This document shows positions 1 to 11,874 of a stretch of 64,000 nt of DNA, piece after piece. Position numbers and translations under genes: made by a program. Every line of letters starts with the position of its first letter. Within the stretch, counting starts at the first letter, position 1. The stretch is from the NCBI GenBank assembly GCA_028554755.1, contig JAPTOF010000003.1:23062501-23126500 (forward strand), in the 5' to 3' direction. This stretch comes from Cordia subcordata (Eukaryota; Streptophyta; Magnoliopsida; Boraginales; Cordiaceae). The notes under the pieces were generated by a model that was given only the letters and a program-made list of their open reading frames with translations, was not told the origin of the DNA and ran no database searches.

Positions 1-148
1 AAATTGAAATTGAGCTTTATCACCTAGACTTTTTCAAAGTTTCAATATTCTTGAAACTCAATTCAAATACTTATTACAAAAGAATAACTTTTTTTTTTTT
101 AATAAAGAAAGTACTTTTCTCTAAATAAGAGCCAACCCAAACAGGCTG
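1..148. repeat. MITE-like element, right part (cut by window edge)
   Basis: The right end reads agccaacccaaacaggc, a variant of the terminal motif (gccaatccaaacg) seen at four other places here. The inside carries the shared segment resembling caaatacttattacaaa. The left end lies outside the window. It is non-coding and T/A-rich. The family assignment rests only on comparison with the other copies in this window. Confidence 0.4.
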
Positions 149-439
149 TTAACAGACAACATTTCAATTTTGTGAAAATTAACAAAATGACACCAAGAAA
201 AATACGATAATGATTCAAAAAGACTATTATCAGATTAGTAGATCTTCCAACAAAAAAAATAATAATGTAAGCAGGGTTATAGTAACAGAAAGCTTGTAAG
301 AAAGTGAAGCTAACTGTGTCGCAAGACCTGTTCCAACTTCAATCTCTGCCCTCAAAACGAAACGCCCAGCAACTTCATTAGTCTGGACATTAGATACCAC
401 GGGCAGGCCACATTAGACTCCCAGAAAACACACATTTAA

Positions 440-520
440 TTTATTTTTTTAAAAAAAGGCTTTTTCCAAACGTTATAAAGAAAACATTTTTTTAATAAAA
501 GCCAATCCAAACGAGCTTCA
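440..520. repeat. Short or deleted MITE-like copy
   Basis: About 80 bp of A/T-rich DNA beginning near aaaaaaaggcttttt and ending gccaatccaaacgagc. The two ends are roughly inverted relative to each other, and the right end matches the element in PHYE intron 1. It is shorter than the 200-230 bp copies and looks internally deleted. Confidence 0.4.
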
Positions 521-1079
521 AACACCAAGAAACACTTGAAGACTGATGAATTAGTAAAAAACGATACGCAAATGCAATCTCAGCCGAAAGATGGTGAATA
601 TTTTATTGCGATAATCACCGATTGACTCAGCATTTGGGCAACAAAATTTCATCACAGATTGCTTCGCATCGATTGTATAAAAAAAACAAATTTTAAAATA
701 AAAAAAAGGAACTTTGAACACGAAATAAGACAGACGAAGGGATCAGATGGTAGTGCATGTTTATTATATTCATCATTGAAACAGCAGAATAGGTGGATAA
801 GCATCATCACATCTCCATTTTCAGGGAAAAAAAAATAACAAAATAAAACAAAAAAAAAAAAAGGAATCAGATTTCATATGTCAATCACCAACTTGCATCA
901 ATTGATGTGCAAGTAAGACTGGGGCGACAAAACGTATCATCATTTTTCTATTTTACAAACCAAATTGAACGAGAACCAAAAAAGGAAAAAGAATTAAAAA
1001 AAAAAAAAGAAAACTATACATATATGTAAAGGAAAAGTACATAGATTACCATATAAAGAGAGGAAGAGGGGTAGAGTGA
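521..1079. other. A-rich intergenic or untranslated sequence, no supportable gene
   Basis: Long A runs and no ORF with recognisable content. If the leftward promoter at 1080-1170 is real, this stretch would be its transcribed leader or first intron. An uninterrupted minus-strand frame of about 50 codons lies further left, near 270-410, but it starts immediately after a stop with no acceptor, so I do not call it coding. Confidence 0.3.
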
Positions 1080-1170
1080 GACGAGGGTTTTGCGCGGCGT
1101 TCAATCGCAAGGATGGGGGAAGGGGTTTTATAAGCAGAGGGGGGCCTAGCTAGGGTTTTGGGGGTCGTTG
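1080..1170 (-). promoter_or_regulatory. Putative leftward promoter with telo-box and TATA box
   Basis: Read on the minus strand, an AAACCCTA telo-box (1151-1158) is followed about 20 bp later by TATAAAAC (1125-1132) and then by a C/T-rich, relatively GC-rich stretch like a plant leader. Telo-boxes are common in promoters of plant translation and growth genes. The transcribed gene would lie at or beyond the left edge. No coding exon was identified, so this remains inference. Confidence 0.35.
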
Positions 1171-2698
1171 AGTCAAATAAATTGAGGTTTTTTAGTATGA
1201 CTAATGGACGGTAAGGATTAAACTGATCAAACAAGTCGCAGATGTACAGAAAATCGAAACAATTGCGAAAATAGCTTGGACTGAACTGAGTCAACCACGA
1301 AACAGTAATTTTTAAAATGATCCGATTGGTTACGGTTTTTTTTTAAATTAATGGACAATTTGGTTTTCAATACTTGAATGTGTAAGTGGCGTTTAAATCA
1401 AACTGTCCGCTACAGTATTATATATATATTATTAATTATTTTGTTGTTGTCTCTAATTTTTTGTTGGTTAGTCTTGGAAATTAACATAATGATAATATTA
1501 TAGTTCTTATCTTGTGAAAGGTTAATAATAATCACTAAGGATAAGTAAAGAATAAGGATTTTAATTTTTCAAGCGGTATCAATCAATATGAAAATTTGTT
1601 GTTTTGATATTGATTGAAAATTGCAAACTTTTATGTTATAAATTATGTGTGAATTTTGTCATTGTTGGCGTATTGCAATGATGAAAAATCTTTAACTGAT
1701 AAAATTGACCAAAAAAATGCTCGAAATCACAGCTAACACAAATTAACCAAAACCATTGGTTCTTCTAGTATTTTGAGGACTATCGGTTTCATAAAGTCAT
1801 AAACATCATAAATCGGTTTGATATCAAAAAATTAATGCAAAATCTTCACAAAACCGTCCGCGTACGCCTTGACCATCTATCATCAGAGCTTTTTAATTTT
1901 CCGTTAACTAAATATTTTACTCAAAGGTGTGATATTATATATATATTCATTTTTTGTTAAACTCAAAAAAGAGGAAAAGATGTGAAATCTTAAGTGAAAT
2001 TATTATTATTATTATTATTAGTATCGTTATTATTGTTGCCGCTGTTGTCATCGTCATCATTATCATTTTTGACATTTCGATTTTGAAGATAACCAGTAAC
2101 ATTTTTCTTTTTTTGGGTATTTTTTTTACTCTCTTTGAAAGAAGACCTCTCCAGTTTTTTCTGCTAGAGTTTTTCCTTAATTTCCTCATGTTCGCTGGTC
2201 TCTCTTCCTTTTTCGGCTCTATATTTCCTCCTTGGTTTTTGTTTTGGTGTTTTCTTTTCGTTTTGTTGTTGTTTTTAGCACATTTAGATCCTAGGCTCGT
2301 TTTGACCATCTCGAATCAGTATTGAACAATGAACTCCCTTGCTCTTGTGATGTCTTCTTGTTCTGTGGTTGTCTTTAGCGCTTTAAAACCGCTGCACTCG
2401 TAGCATAAGGTGGCACTAGTAATCTGGGTTCAATAATCTTAAATAGGTACACAAATATGTATGGTGTATCGTATCCAATCTAATTTAAGTCAACTCCAAT
2501 CGATTCTTTATTTTTTTTAATATTTAAAAAATTTGTAACTTTTTTTTTTTTTACGTAGAAAGATCGTCTATTTTAATTTTACTTTAACAAATGCACTATT
2601 TTAAAGTTTTAGAGGGATATTAAAAATTAATTTAAAAAATAAAATTTTTATCTCCAGTAAATATAGAAATTTGTTGGAATCATTTATGCCTGAGCTTT
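1171..2698. other. AT-rich intergenic DNA with an ATT microsatellite
   Basis: No gene supported. A TTA/ATT repeat near 1998-2022 and pyrimidine-rich DNA create long hydrophobic or lysine-rich open frames on both strands (about 1947-2325). These are low-complexity artefacts. Confidence 0.5.
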
Positions 2699-2915
2699 AA
2701 GGCCTGATTGGATTGGTTTTTTTCAAAAGCGTTCATTTTAACAGTTTTTTTTTTAAAAATTAAAAATTCTTACTTTTTAAAAAAATTATATTTAATCTTT
2801 TTTTAGAGTTTTAATTTTTTAGAAGTTAAATCAAATAGTTATTACAAATTTAATGTAATTTTTTCAGAAAAAAAAAAAAAATTTTTCCAAAAAGAAAAAA
2901 AGCTAATCCTTAGAC
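2699..2915. repeat. MITE-like element upstream of the PPR gene
   Basis: The left end (ggcctgattggattggtttt) and right end (aaaaaaagctaatcc) form an imperfect terminal inverted repeat about 215 bp apart. The inside is T/A-rich and holds the family segment resembling aaatagttattacaaattt. It lies about 230 bp upstream of the PPR start codon, so it may be in or beside that promoter. No clear target-site duplication was seen. Confidence 0.45.
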
Positions 2916-3112
2916 GTCTAATGGAGCTCTTGCAACTAGTTTAAGCTTTATTCGTCTTCTTAAAGAAAAGGAAAAAAAAAAAAAAAGAAAGAAAAAATGT
3001 CCTCTAACCAGCGTTAAGAGTGACAGAAGAATTTGATAGAGATTGAAGAAAATTGCATCCTCCCAATCATAACCTAGCAATAATCCACAGCAAAAGAGCA
3101 AGCAAAATCACA

Positions 3113-3135
3113 ATGAAGTGGTGATGAATTCATAG
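3113..3135 (+). promoter_or_regulatory. Two overlapping minimal uORFs before the PPR start
   Basis: ATG AAG TGG TGA (3113-3124) is followed by ATG AAT TCA TAG (3124-3135). They share one base in a TGATG stop/start overlap. The second ends 12 bp before the main ATG at 3148. If the transcript starts upstream of 3113 these would be 3-codon uORFs. The transcription start is not known. Confidence 0.4.
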
Positions 3136-3147
3136 GCAAAGCTTGAA

Positions 3148-4968
3148 ATGGAAACCTCAAATCTGTCTTACACAAAGCTGCTCAGGTACTTCTCATGCCT
3201 CTCTTCCAGAACCCTAAACCCTTATCAATCTCTTATTTCTTCTTCTCAATACCATTCACACGCACTTCACGCAGTAGCCCCTTGTTCACCACAAATTTCC
3301 CAATCTGGGTGTCTTTCGAATTGCAATATTGGCTCAAGAAACCTTCACAAAAGCACTTCTTTGCTCATTTCCTTATCTGAGTCATCTTCAAACACCTGCA
3401 ACAGCTTCTCCTTGTATAATTTCTCGTGTGGGTTGCCTTCGAGTTGCACTCTTGATTCATGCCAACTTAGTAAAAAGCAATCTTTATGCAATTCCTCATA
3501 TGGGTCGTCTTCGAGTTGGTATTTGAAGCATCCAACTTTGTTATCTGCTGGTTTATGGAACATATATAGATCTAGTTCAAGCTATAGAGCCTTAGTTTCT
3601 AGTAATGTTGGCTTGATTAAGGCTTGTTATGGTGGCACATTTCGATTTTTCTCTGCTTCTTCTGATGGCGAAAGTTTGATATTTGATGAGGGTAATGAGT
3701 ATGAGGAAGTAAATACTTCTGATTTTGACTCATTTCTGGCTGAATTGAAACAAAATGATGTTCGTGCTGTCAAATCTACCTCCTTCTCTCGTGATGTACA
3801 GGAAAAGAAGAAGATTTATCCCCCGGAAAGGATTTTAGAGATTATAAGTATAATTAAGAGTAATGATGATGATTTGGAGATCAAGCTGAGCTTAGTAGCT
3901 AAAAAACTATATATTCGATCAGCCACTGAGGTCTTTGAGGCTTTGAATTGTGAGAAAGTATCTGCACTGAGGTTTTTCTGGTGGATCCGGAGAACAAATC
4001 CTACACTGCATAGAAGTGCTGAGTTTTGTAGTCTGATTATAAATAACTGTGGGTGGTTAAATGATTATGAAACCATGGTTTCTTTATTGAAGGAGTTTGA
4101 GTCAGAAAAGATTTGCCTTACGAAAGAGGCATTTGGATATCTAACTCAGTTTGGTTCAAGCAAGGCTTCTGCAATGGAATCTATTAAATGTGTTATACAA
4201 TTGTTGAATGAGGTGGGTGGATCATGTCGTAGTTCTGGAATTTGTGCTGTGATTGAGCTGTTTTGCACACTAGACTTGTTTGATATGGCCAAGTTTGTGA
4301 TGGAAGTAACAGAGAGAACTGTATCACGTTACAACATTTTGATTCGCGAAATGTGTAGGAGATCCCGTATTGAAGAAGCGTTTGGTGTTATTGAGGAGAT
4401 GGGAAAATTAGGATGTCATGCTGATGCAAAAACATACAATCACGTCCTTGGCAGATTATGTAAGATTGATAGGTTGGACGACGCTTGCCACTTGCTTGAG
4501 GCAATGAAAGAGAAGGGTACTCCTCCAGATGCATTGTCCTTTGAAATTTTAATTGATTTCGTGGGTAGGCTTGGGAAGTTTGATCGCGCCTACCAATATT
4601 TTGATCAGATGGTATCCGAGGGTCTTCAGCCCCGATTTACAGTTCATGCTGCCATTGTTAAGGCTCTTATGAAAGCAAAGCAGTATGAGGAGGCTTACAA
4701 GTATGTGAACGATTCCAGTCTCAAAGACCCCCTGTCAAGCCCTATGATCTACACCTTACTTGCGAACCTTCATCAGAAAAATGGAGATCTAATATCTGCT
4801 AGAAAAATCATTCTTGAAATGATGGATAAGGGTCTTAAGCCAAATTTTAATGTTTATATGGATGTTGTTGGTCGGCTCCAGCGATCTGGGAAGGCATCCT
4901 TAGCTAAAGATCTAAGGAACGGGTACTCTAGGTTTACATTGGTGTCCCATACTCCAAACTCCAATTGA
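3148..4968 (+). CDS. Pentatricopeptide-repeat (PPR) protein, intronless, 606 aa
   Basis: PPR proteins bind organellar RNA sequence-specifically and guide processing, splicing, stability or translation in mitochondria or plastids. This single-exon ORF has tandem P-type helical repeats in its C-terminal third, from about residue 391 to 590, with helix pairs such as YNILIREMCRRSRIEEAF, YNHVLGRLCKIDRLDDAC and FEILIDFVGRLGKFDRAY spaced about 35 residues. No C-terminal E, DYW or SMR domain is visible. Residues 1-170 are rich in Ser, Leu, Asn and Cys with few acidic residues, which suits an organelle-targeting presequence plus a low-complexity linker, and hold degenerate internal repeats. Residues about 170-390 are helical and may hold diverged repeats. 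The start is the first ATG of the long frame (gaaATGG context). Orthologue and target RNA are not identified. Confidence 0.85.
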   Translation: METSNLSYTKLLRYFSCLSSRTLNPYQSLISSSQYHSHALHAVAPCSPQISQSGCLSNCNIGSRNLHKSTSLLISLSESSSNTCNSFSLYNFSCGLPSSCTLDSCQLSKKQSLCNSSYGSSSSWYLKHPTLLSAGLWNIYRSSSSYRALVSSNVGLIKACYGGTFRFFSASSDGESLIFDEGNEYEEVNTSDFDSFLAELKQNDVRAVKSTSFSRDVQEKKKIYPPERILEIISIIKSNDDDLEIKLSLVAKKLYIRSATEVFEALNCEKVSALRFFWWIRRTNPTLHRSAEFCSLIINNCGWLNDYETMVSLLKEFESEKICLTKEAFGYLTQFGSSKASAMESIKCVIQLLNEVGGSCRSSGICAVIELFCTLDLFDMAKFVMEVTERTVSRYNILIREMCRRSRIEEAFGVIEEMGKLGCHADAKTYNHVLGRLCKIDRLDDACHLLEAMKEKGTPPDALSFEILIDFVGRLGKFDRAYQYFDQMVSEGLQPRFTVHAAIVKALMKAKQYEEAYKYVNDSSLKDPLSSPMIYTLLANLHQKNGDLISARKIILEMMDKGLKPNFNVYMDVVGRLQRSGKASLAKDLRNGYSRFTLVSHTPNSN

Positions 4969-6639
4969 ATGAATTGATATGATACCTTTTTTATGTACTG
5001 TTTTATACCTTTCACCCTTTTGTTTCCAGAAGTTTTGACTCGATGGGTAGAGTAGAAAGCAGAGTATCTATAGCAGTTTGTCAATTTTTCTTGATTTGAA
5101 ATAAGCAATAGACAATGCTTAAAAATACTTATGCTAGTGCATTTTTTCAAATTGCTTTTATTTTATCTTCTTGTCCATCATATTGCATCAGAGGACTACT
5201 TTGTGCCCATGAAATTGAACATCTAGATTCTTCCTCAGAAAGCATAAAGCCAATTACTCTGATGTATGCCTAATATGACATGATGTGTTAAATTGTTCAG
5301 ATGATAAAATTGCTCTTGCTTTCTCACATCTGTGTGACTGCTGACCTAGGATTATCTGATTGGTTCTTGATGAAAGGTTTGGATGAGACTCATGAGAGAC
5401 GTTGGGTATAGAGTTTGAGTGGAAAGAATGTAGATTTGGACGAATCTTACTGCTTTTGTCAAAACTTTTGTACTCCAAAATGACATATATTTTGAGGTTA
5501 ACCAGGATGCGATCACCAGGTACGTATTAGCTCCACACCTTTGTGTATTTGCATATGTATATCTTGGCAGCCACTACTACAAGATTATCAGAATCATTAA
5601 ACAAGGGTTGCAGAACCTGGCTGCTTTATTTTAAGTCTTGCTTGTCTGGCACATACTGCTGAATCGTTCATATACTGCTTAATAGTTATTTCATATGTTT
5701 TATCGTTTATCTTCTTATACAGATGGCTCATGCTGAAGATGAAGGAGGTGCATTTGGTTTGCTTTGATAGAGTAGAATATGTCACGCTCATAAAGTTACT
5801 GGAATACTTGAAGATAAGTAGACGAAAGCTTAGTATAGTACATCTCTTTCCAGAATTACTACAAAACTTCGAAGTCAAGTGGCTCGAATTAATGGTAAGC
5901 AACTTAAGATTCTTGTTTTTTAGCTCTGAACTCTACCTTCAGGGTGAAATCAAATTGTCTTCAAGGGTTGCTTAAAGAATTGGACAATCCATGCCTGAAA
6001 GATGTAACTGTTTGGCTTATTTGGATTGGATACAACAAACTCTATTCTTAAGAACAAACTGTTTTATGGGTGCTTCATATCTCTCATGGTCTGATGAGTC
6101 AGTTTCAGATTGTTGTTGCTTGATATGTTAACTTGATGTGTTGCTACTGTATGGTGGGAAGATCTTAAATTAGAGATCCTGGCATGGCGTGCAGCGGTTC
6201 AAGAGAGGAAAAGAAAGGGTGAAATGCACGATATTTTCTAAAAGATAGGGTGAAGTACACGTTATTTTCTTGTAGTTTGGCGAAAAAGTTAGTTATCCAT
6301 GTTTCGTTTTATGATAATCTTGTAAATTATAGGCATATTAGAATATCACGTGAAGGAGTGTGGTGCATTTTACCCCAAAAGGAACCGCAAAAAATAGCGA
6401 CTCTGATTTGTGCCAAGAAGCATCACGCTTTGAATTTGAAGCGCCACTTTTAAAGTCAAGGTGGAGCCCTGCTGGTTGCCAGCGACTAGAAGGGACCGTT
6501 CAAATTCGAATATCCCCTCGCAATTTGGTTACAAATGTAAAAGGATCATTAAATATGTTAACTATATGATAAAAATTGAACAAATTGCTCCACTTGTCCT
6601 ATTTTTAGTTAAAAAAAAAAAGATTAAATTGGTAATAAA
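4969..6639. other. Downstream and intergenic DNA after the PPR gene
   Basis: The first few hundred bases are probably the PPR 3' UTR. Several short frames on both strands (for example 5597-5975 and 6250-6658) show no domain, no splice-compatible partners and ordinary intergenic composition. No gene is supported. Confidence 0.4.
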
Positions 6640-6831
6640 GGATTTTTTTTTTGTATAACTTCTGGAAAAAGTATTTTTTTAAAAGTTAATTTCTGGTTTT
6701 TGTTAGAAGTTAAAAAAATGAGCTTTTTTTGGTTTTCTTAAAATTATTTAAATACTTATTGTGAAATAAATGTGGTTTTTTTTTTCTAAAAATACTTTTA
6801 TGTGGAAAATGTCAATCTAAACGTGCCCTTA
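6640..6831. repeat. MITE-like element
   Basis: The right end (gtcaatctaaacgtgccctt) is a variant of the shared terminal motif, and the inside contains ttaaatacttattgtgaaat, which matches the family core. The left terminus is poorly defined in T-rich DNA near 6640-6660, so that boundary is approximate. Confidence 0.35.
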
Positions 6832-9320
6832 ATTCGATACCTTATCGAGTTGAAACTCAACTTTGTACACAAACCATTACTGACTATGCTGTATGAACAA
6901 ATTGATGAGTGCAGTGGCTTGTAATTGATATTCTTGCTATGCTGAAACCATACACTGGTTTTATAGTTTGGTTTTAACTCAAGATGGTTTAGTTGGATAG
7001 CAAATTGATTGGCTAAAATATCTAGATATAAGAAGGTTATCGTTAAACAAGATGCCAAGCATGCAATCTCAATTTTCCTTTCTGTTACAAGCGATATCTT
7101 CCTTCTTTCCTCTTTTTACTTCCCTTTTGCATCTTTTTATTATGCTGTTTCTTTTCTGTTTTTTCGCCCCTAACAAGTCAAGGCTATGTTATATTAACTA
7201 AAACCAAAAATACAACATTCGTCCTCAAAACTTCGACCCAAGAAAAGAATTACGTTAGATTAAGGGCCTGTTTGGAGCCCCTCAGGGATGCCTCCAATTG
7301 TGAGAGTTAAAAACGGACACGGCTCATAATATGGATTCGAATCCAATCCTTTGTCTTAAGTAAATACCCCCGACTTAATTGATACTTAGTATATTGTGCA
7401 CTCGATGTTTACCAATGGATTGTTAGTCTTTGTTAGTTGTTTTGGTGATCGGACTCTACCAACTAGATTTCACTTGTTAAAAAAAAAATTAAATTCTCTA
7501 TACAACTCCAGATGTTAGCAAATTAGTCCCAATCAATTAAAAACAACCACTGTAATATGTAATCTGACAAAACCCTTCAATGAAAAAATAATATAATAAC
7601 ATTATATGCAAAATTCAATAATTATAACTACTTATATAATTTTATCATGATTGTCAAATTTTGCTCATAACATCAAAACATCATAGATAGGTTCATTCTG
7701 TCGACAAAAAACTATCATACAGAAGGGAAAAGAGAAAAAGGGAGGGAACAAAAAGAAAAGAGAAAAGAAACACATTATTGTCAAATAAAAGAGAAATACA
7801 TTTTTCTTTTTGTGTGTGGAAAAAGAGAAATACATTAAACTTTAAAAGTGGAGAACAATGACAAGGATATTCCAATCCGGTCAGCCACCAAAGATGACAA
7901 AAGTAAATCCACACGTCACCTTGCCTTGTACTACCCCTCACTCTTATAAACCACAAAACCATCCTTTTTTTTCTTTTTGTCTTAAAAAAAAAAAACCCAT
8001 TACAAACAAAGCACTGTGTCAATGGCAATTTCCAAAAGGATAATTGATCCGCGACCTTTTCTTATTAACTTTATTTATTTACCCTTATAAAACATTATCC
8101 AAATTACACTGTCCCACACTTCACCATACCTCAAACAACACGACATTATTACATCATTATCACAACATTACCTTAGAAATTGTTGTCTACCATCAATCAG
8201 TCCCGCTAAACTCATCCTTATCCAATATACACGCCTACACGAGTATTGGATTAGGATCTTCTCATATTTACAAATACTCTTAAGGAAAAAAAAAAAAGAA
8301 AGAAAAATGGAAATAAAACACAATACTATCAAGATATTGAAAATTTGGATATTGTGATTTTTTTATGTGGGTTTTTATTTATTCCCAACATTGACAACAT
8401 GTCGCATCCCAAGTTAGAATTCCAGCCCGAGAAAAAGTCCAATACCATAAGAATAATAAATAATTATTTTGACATCAAGTTAATAGTCCAAAATGATTAA
8501 TTTGTATTATTAGTATACACATGAGATGATTTGTACAAACTCAAGAGATGACTCTCAAAGCATAATACCATGCACTTTACACTGCACAACACCTATATTT
8601 TGTATATGACATGTGTTTGTCTCTAGTACTATTTAAACATTCCTAAGCCTAGAACACCAACCCTAAAGCGAGAACAGTATCAAGGATAATTTAACAACTT
8701 AATTAAGCATTTTCAAGACAATTGATTTAAGACTCAAGTAATTATTGATCATACCTTTAACATTAATCTCATTTGAAGGATTTTGATTTCCAATCCAATT
8801 ATTGAAATTATAAAAATATTGCAAATATAAGTGAAATAGTAATATCCTAAAAATTATAACCCTAAGTTACAAGTGTGATCATAACCTAATTTTTGAATAA
8901 AAAATTATGTTTGGAATTACTATACATGACAATGAAATCTATATCTTTATCTATCTATACATTGTATAATATAGTCCCTTTATTTAGTCATGCCACATGT
9001 TACACTATTATAGCTTATTTTTTCTCCAAAACCAAAATTAGTTTTCTATTATGAAACTATACTAGTTATTTTCAAACCCAGCATTACACAAGTAAATTTC
9101 TTCTTAGGTAGTCCTTTTGTAAAAATTTTAAATTACAGTTTCTAAAATTCAAATTAAATTCTAATTTTGGACTTCTAGATTTTAATTCTTTATTGTAAAT
9201 TCAAAATTCTTTTTTTATATATGTAAATCAAAAACTTCAAACTAAAAGTTTTTTATGTGTATCGAGTTCAAGTCATTGTTAAGATAGACACATACATAGA
9301 TAGATAGATAAACATATATG
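6832..9320. other. AT-rich intergenic DNA, no gene seen
   Basis: Only short low-complexity frames. The phrase gggcctgtttggagcccctc near 7264 resembles one end of a plant transposon terminus, but no matching other end was found. Confidence 0.4.
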
Positions 9321-9890
9321 GTGGTAACCTGTGATTCTAAACTATCTTGTGCCACCAAATCTTTTGAACTTTTAATTCATTTCTTTATTTGCATATGAAT
9401 AGTGATACATTCAAAAGCCTTCACAATATAAGGTAGATAGAAAAAAATACACATACTCATGTATGCATTTATACATTTTAAGTACAATATATTTTCCTTG
9501 TGTGTGTCCATGCGACAAAAGTCATTAAAAGTGTTAAATTAAAGGATTAATAGTAACTTTTAGTTCTAAACTGTCTTTTGGCAACAAATTTTTAGAACTT
9601 CTAAACTCATTTGTTTATCTATATTAATAATGGTACATTCTAAGCTCTTATGAGATGAATAATCAGCAATTTTATGTGTAATATATATGTCTCTTTGTGT
9701 TTGGTTATGTGATAAAAGTTCTCAAAAGGTATCAAATTAAAGAATTATGATAATTTTTTGTTCCAAATTATCTCATGGTACCCAATTTTTTGGACTTTTA
9801 AACACATTTATGATTTGCAAATTAATACTAGCACATTCTGAGGCCTAATCACCATGTAGATTATTCTAATGCCTCCAAACCTCCTCTAAG
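9320..9890 (+). repeat. Decayed tandem array, three copies of a roughly 200-bp unit
   Basis: Three related blocks start near 9332 (tgattctaaactatc), 9561 (tagttctaaactgtc) and 9758 (ttgttccaaattatc). Each continues through a similar cttttgaacttttaaactcattt-like stretch and a tacattc segment. The linkers between copies 1-2 and 2-3 also match (gcgacaaaagt versus gtgataaaagt). Spacing is about 229 and 197 bp. Divergence is high, so the array is old. No coding frame persists across copies. Confidence 0.5.
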
Positions 9891-10119
9891 GTATGTACAC
9901 TTTACAAAGATTATTGTTGTTATTATATATAGATATATTAATATAGATACATAGATGCTATTAAAAATAATTGCAAAAATAAATCTCAATTTGTACGAAT
10001 TAAGAAACTAATATAAATTTAATAAACTGAAAAATATGGAAAACAACAAAAACTGAAAAACTAAAATATAAACTAAAGAAAACTTAAAAAATATATCAAA
10101 AGAAATTTGAATAAATAAG

Positions 10120-10215
10120 GCTCAAGTAAGTTCAATCTCTTTAAGGATTTTATGCCCCTACTATAGTGCTAAGAGTTTTTTGACATAATCATACCAGGAT
10201 ATAACCTTTATATTT
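10120..10215 (+). repeat. Dispersed repeat, copy 1
   Basis: Shares with 11875-11985 an ordered series of matches: tctttaaggattttatgcccc / ccttaagggatttatgcccc, then a (t)agtgctaag/aggtgctgag match, then a catatc/cataat match and a ccaagatacaac/ccaggatataac match. Probably fragments of one old retroelement. The family is not identified. Confidence 0.35.
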
Positions 10216-11874
10216 TTTGTGGTGGTAACTCTCAAAGCAGAAAAAGCCTACGAATTGTTTAGTGGCAAACCCTCTCAGAGACGTGTGGTAAGCACTAATG
10301 TAGACGAGTAATGAACATGATGAATACCTAGGATCCATATGTTACTTATGCTCTATAATTTTGTAGTAGAAGAGATTTCAATTAAGTTATGTAATGCCTA
10401 GAAGAATCACTACATATAGGTATAGGAGAATAGATTATACATGCATACATACATACATATATATATAATATATTTAAATTTAAAATAAATCTAATATGTT
10501 AAAATTTTTAAAAGTAAAATCAGGCAAAATAACAAATTAAATTCAAAAGTATTTCATACATCACTATTAATGAGAGCATAAAATTTTGATTGCTCTCTCG
10601 TATGTTTGCTTTTATGGCATTCAAACTATTCCAATCTCACTTAAGTTTGATTTTAAATAGTAGTATAGATATAGATGTAAATTCTTTTATTAAATATTTC
10701 ATAATCATTGACCAGTTCTTGAAAATAATAGGAATTGATTTGGATTTTTTTAACTTCTTTTTTGGACAAAAGATTTTTTTTTTTTAACAATTGGGACAAA
10801 CTTGCAAAAGAAAGAAAGGAACAATGGACTTGTAAGATAATTTCTCATTTGTTAGTATAGAAGTGTAACTAATAAAAATAAAACCCATAAAATTAAAATT
10901 TTATGATATGACGCCCTTAAAACCTCTTATTTTGTGAGGTATAACTTTATTAGTGTGTGTGTCTGTATATATATATATATATATATATAGACTTAATTAT
11001 ACTTTTATGAGTAATTTTATTATGAGCCATAAGAGACACTTGATTAACTTTATGAGCAATTCTTTGCCCATTTTAAAAGATGATGTGGCACTTTTAACCA
11101 CATGTGGCATGTTAGTATAGTTTTACGGAGCTTATGTGTCAACTTCTAAAGCTTTGAGGTACGATTTTATATAGATAGTATAGATGACATGGCAACCATA
11201 GAGCTCACATATTATCTTGTGAAATAACTTTATATATATTATTATATAGACGTATTAAGTAAATAACATAAAATTGATTGTTTTCAAATTTATGATAAAT
11301 TTATACACTTACACATATATATCTATACATACATACATATATATATATAAAGGAATGTTTTTACCCTTTTTATTAATGACATGTGTCTTTATAGCATAAC
11401 TTTTTTTTATCCAAAAAACTTTGTATGCAAAAAAAAGTTACTTTGTAATATAATTATTTAGAAATACTCATTAAACAAGAAAGTGCATATATCTATTTCA
11501 TTCACTAGTTTTACCCCCTGTACGATATAGGGGAAGATTCTGCTATAATAGTTAGGAAATCTATGTCAAAACAATGTATTTTTATTGTCAAAAGGAAATG
11601 AAAAATATCGATGTAGTATTAAATATGTGTATGTAATTGGAATGGTGTGTTAGCTATTGTGTAGTTAGGCAATTGAATGTATATAACAAAGAGAATAGTA
11701 TAGAGTGTTAGAAATAAAATATGCAAGAGCAGAAATTGGAATTTCAAAACCAAAAAATATATAAACAAATATTATTATTTAGAAACTGGAAGGAGATGGT
11801 CAGAATATTATTTTATTGCTTTTAGGAAATTAAAATAGTACAATGAGAATACGTAATTAATTAAATAACAGTAA

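Noticed and set aside
270..415. Minus-strand stretch reading GRFVLRAEIEVGTGLATQLA
   Set aside because: It looks protein-like for about 50 codons but starts right after a TAA with no usable acceptor and has no linked exons. Chance is more likely.
1947..2325. Overlapping 120-aa open frames on both strands
   Set aside because: They arise from an ATT/ATC microsatellite and pyrimidine-rich DNA, giving poly-Ile/Leu or Lys-rich translations with no domain and no splice context.
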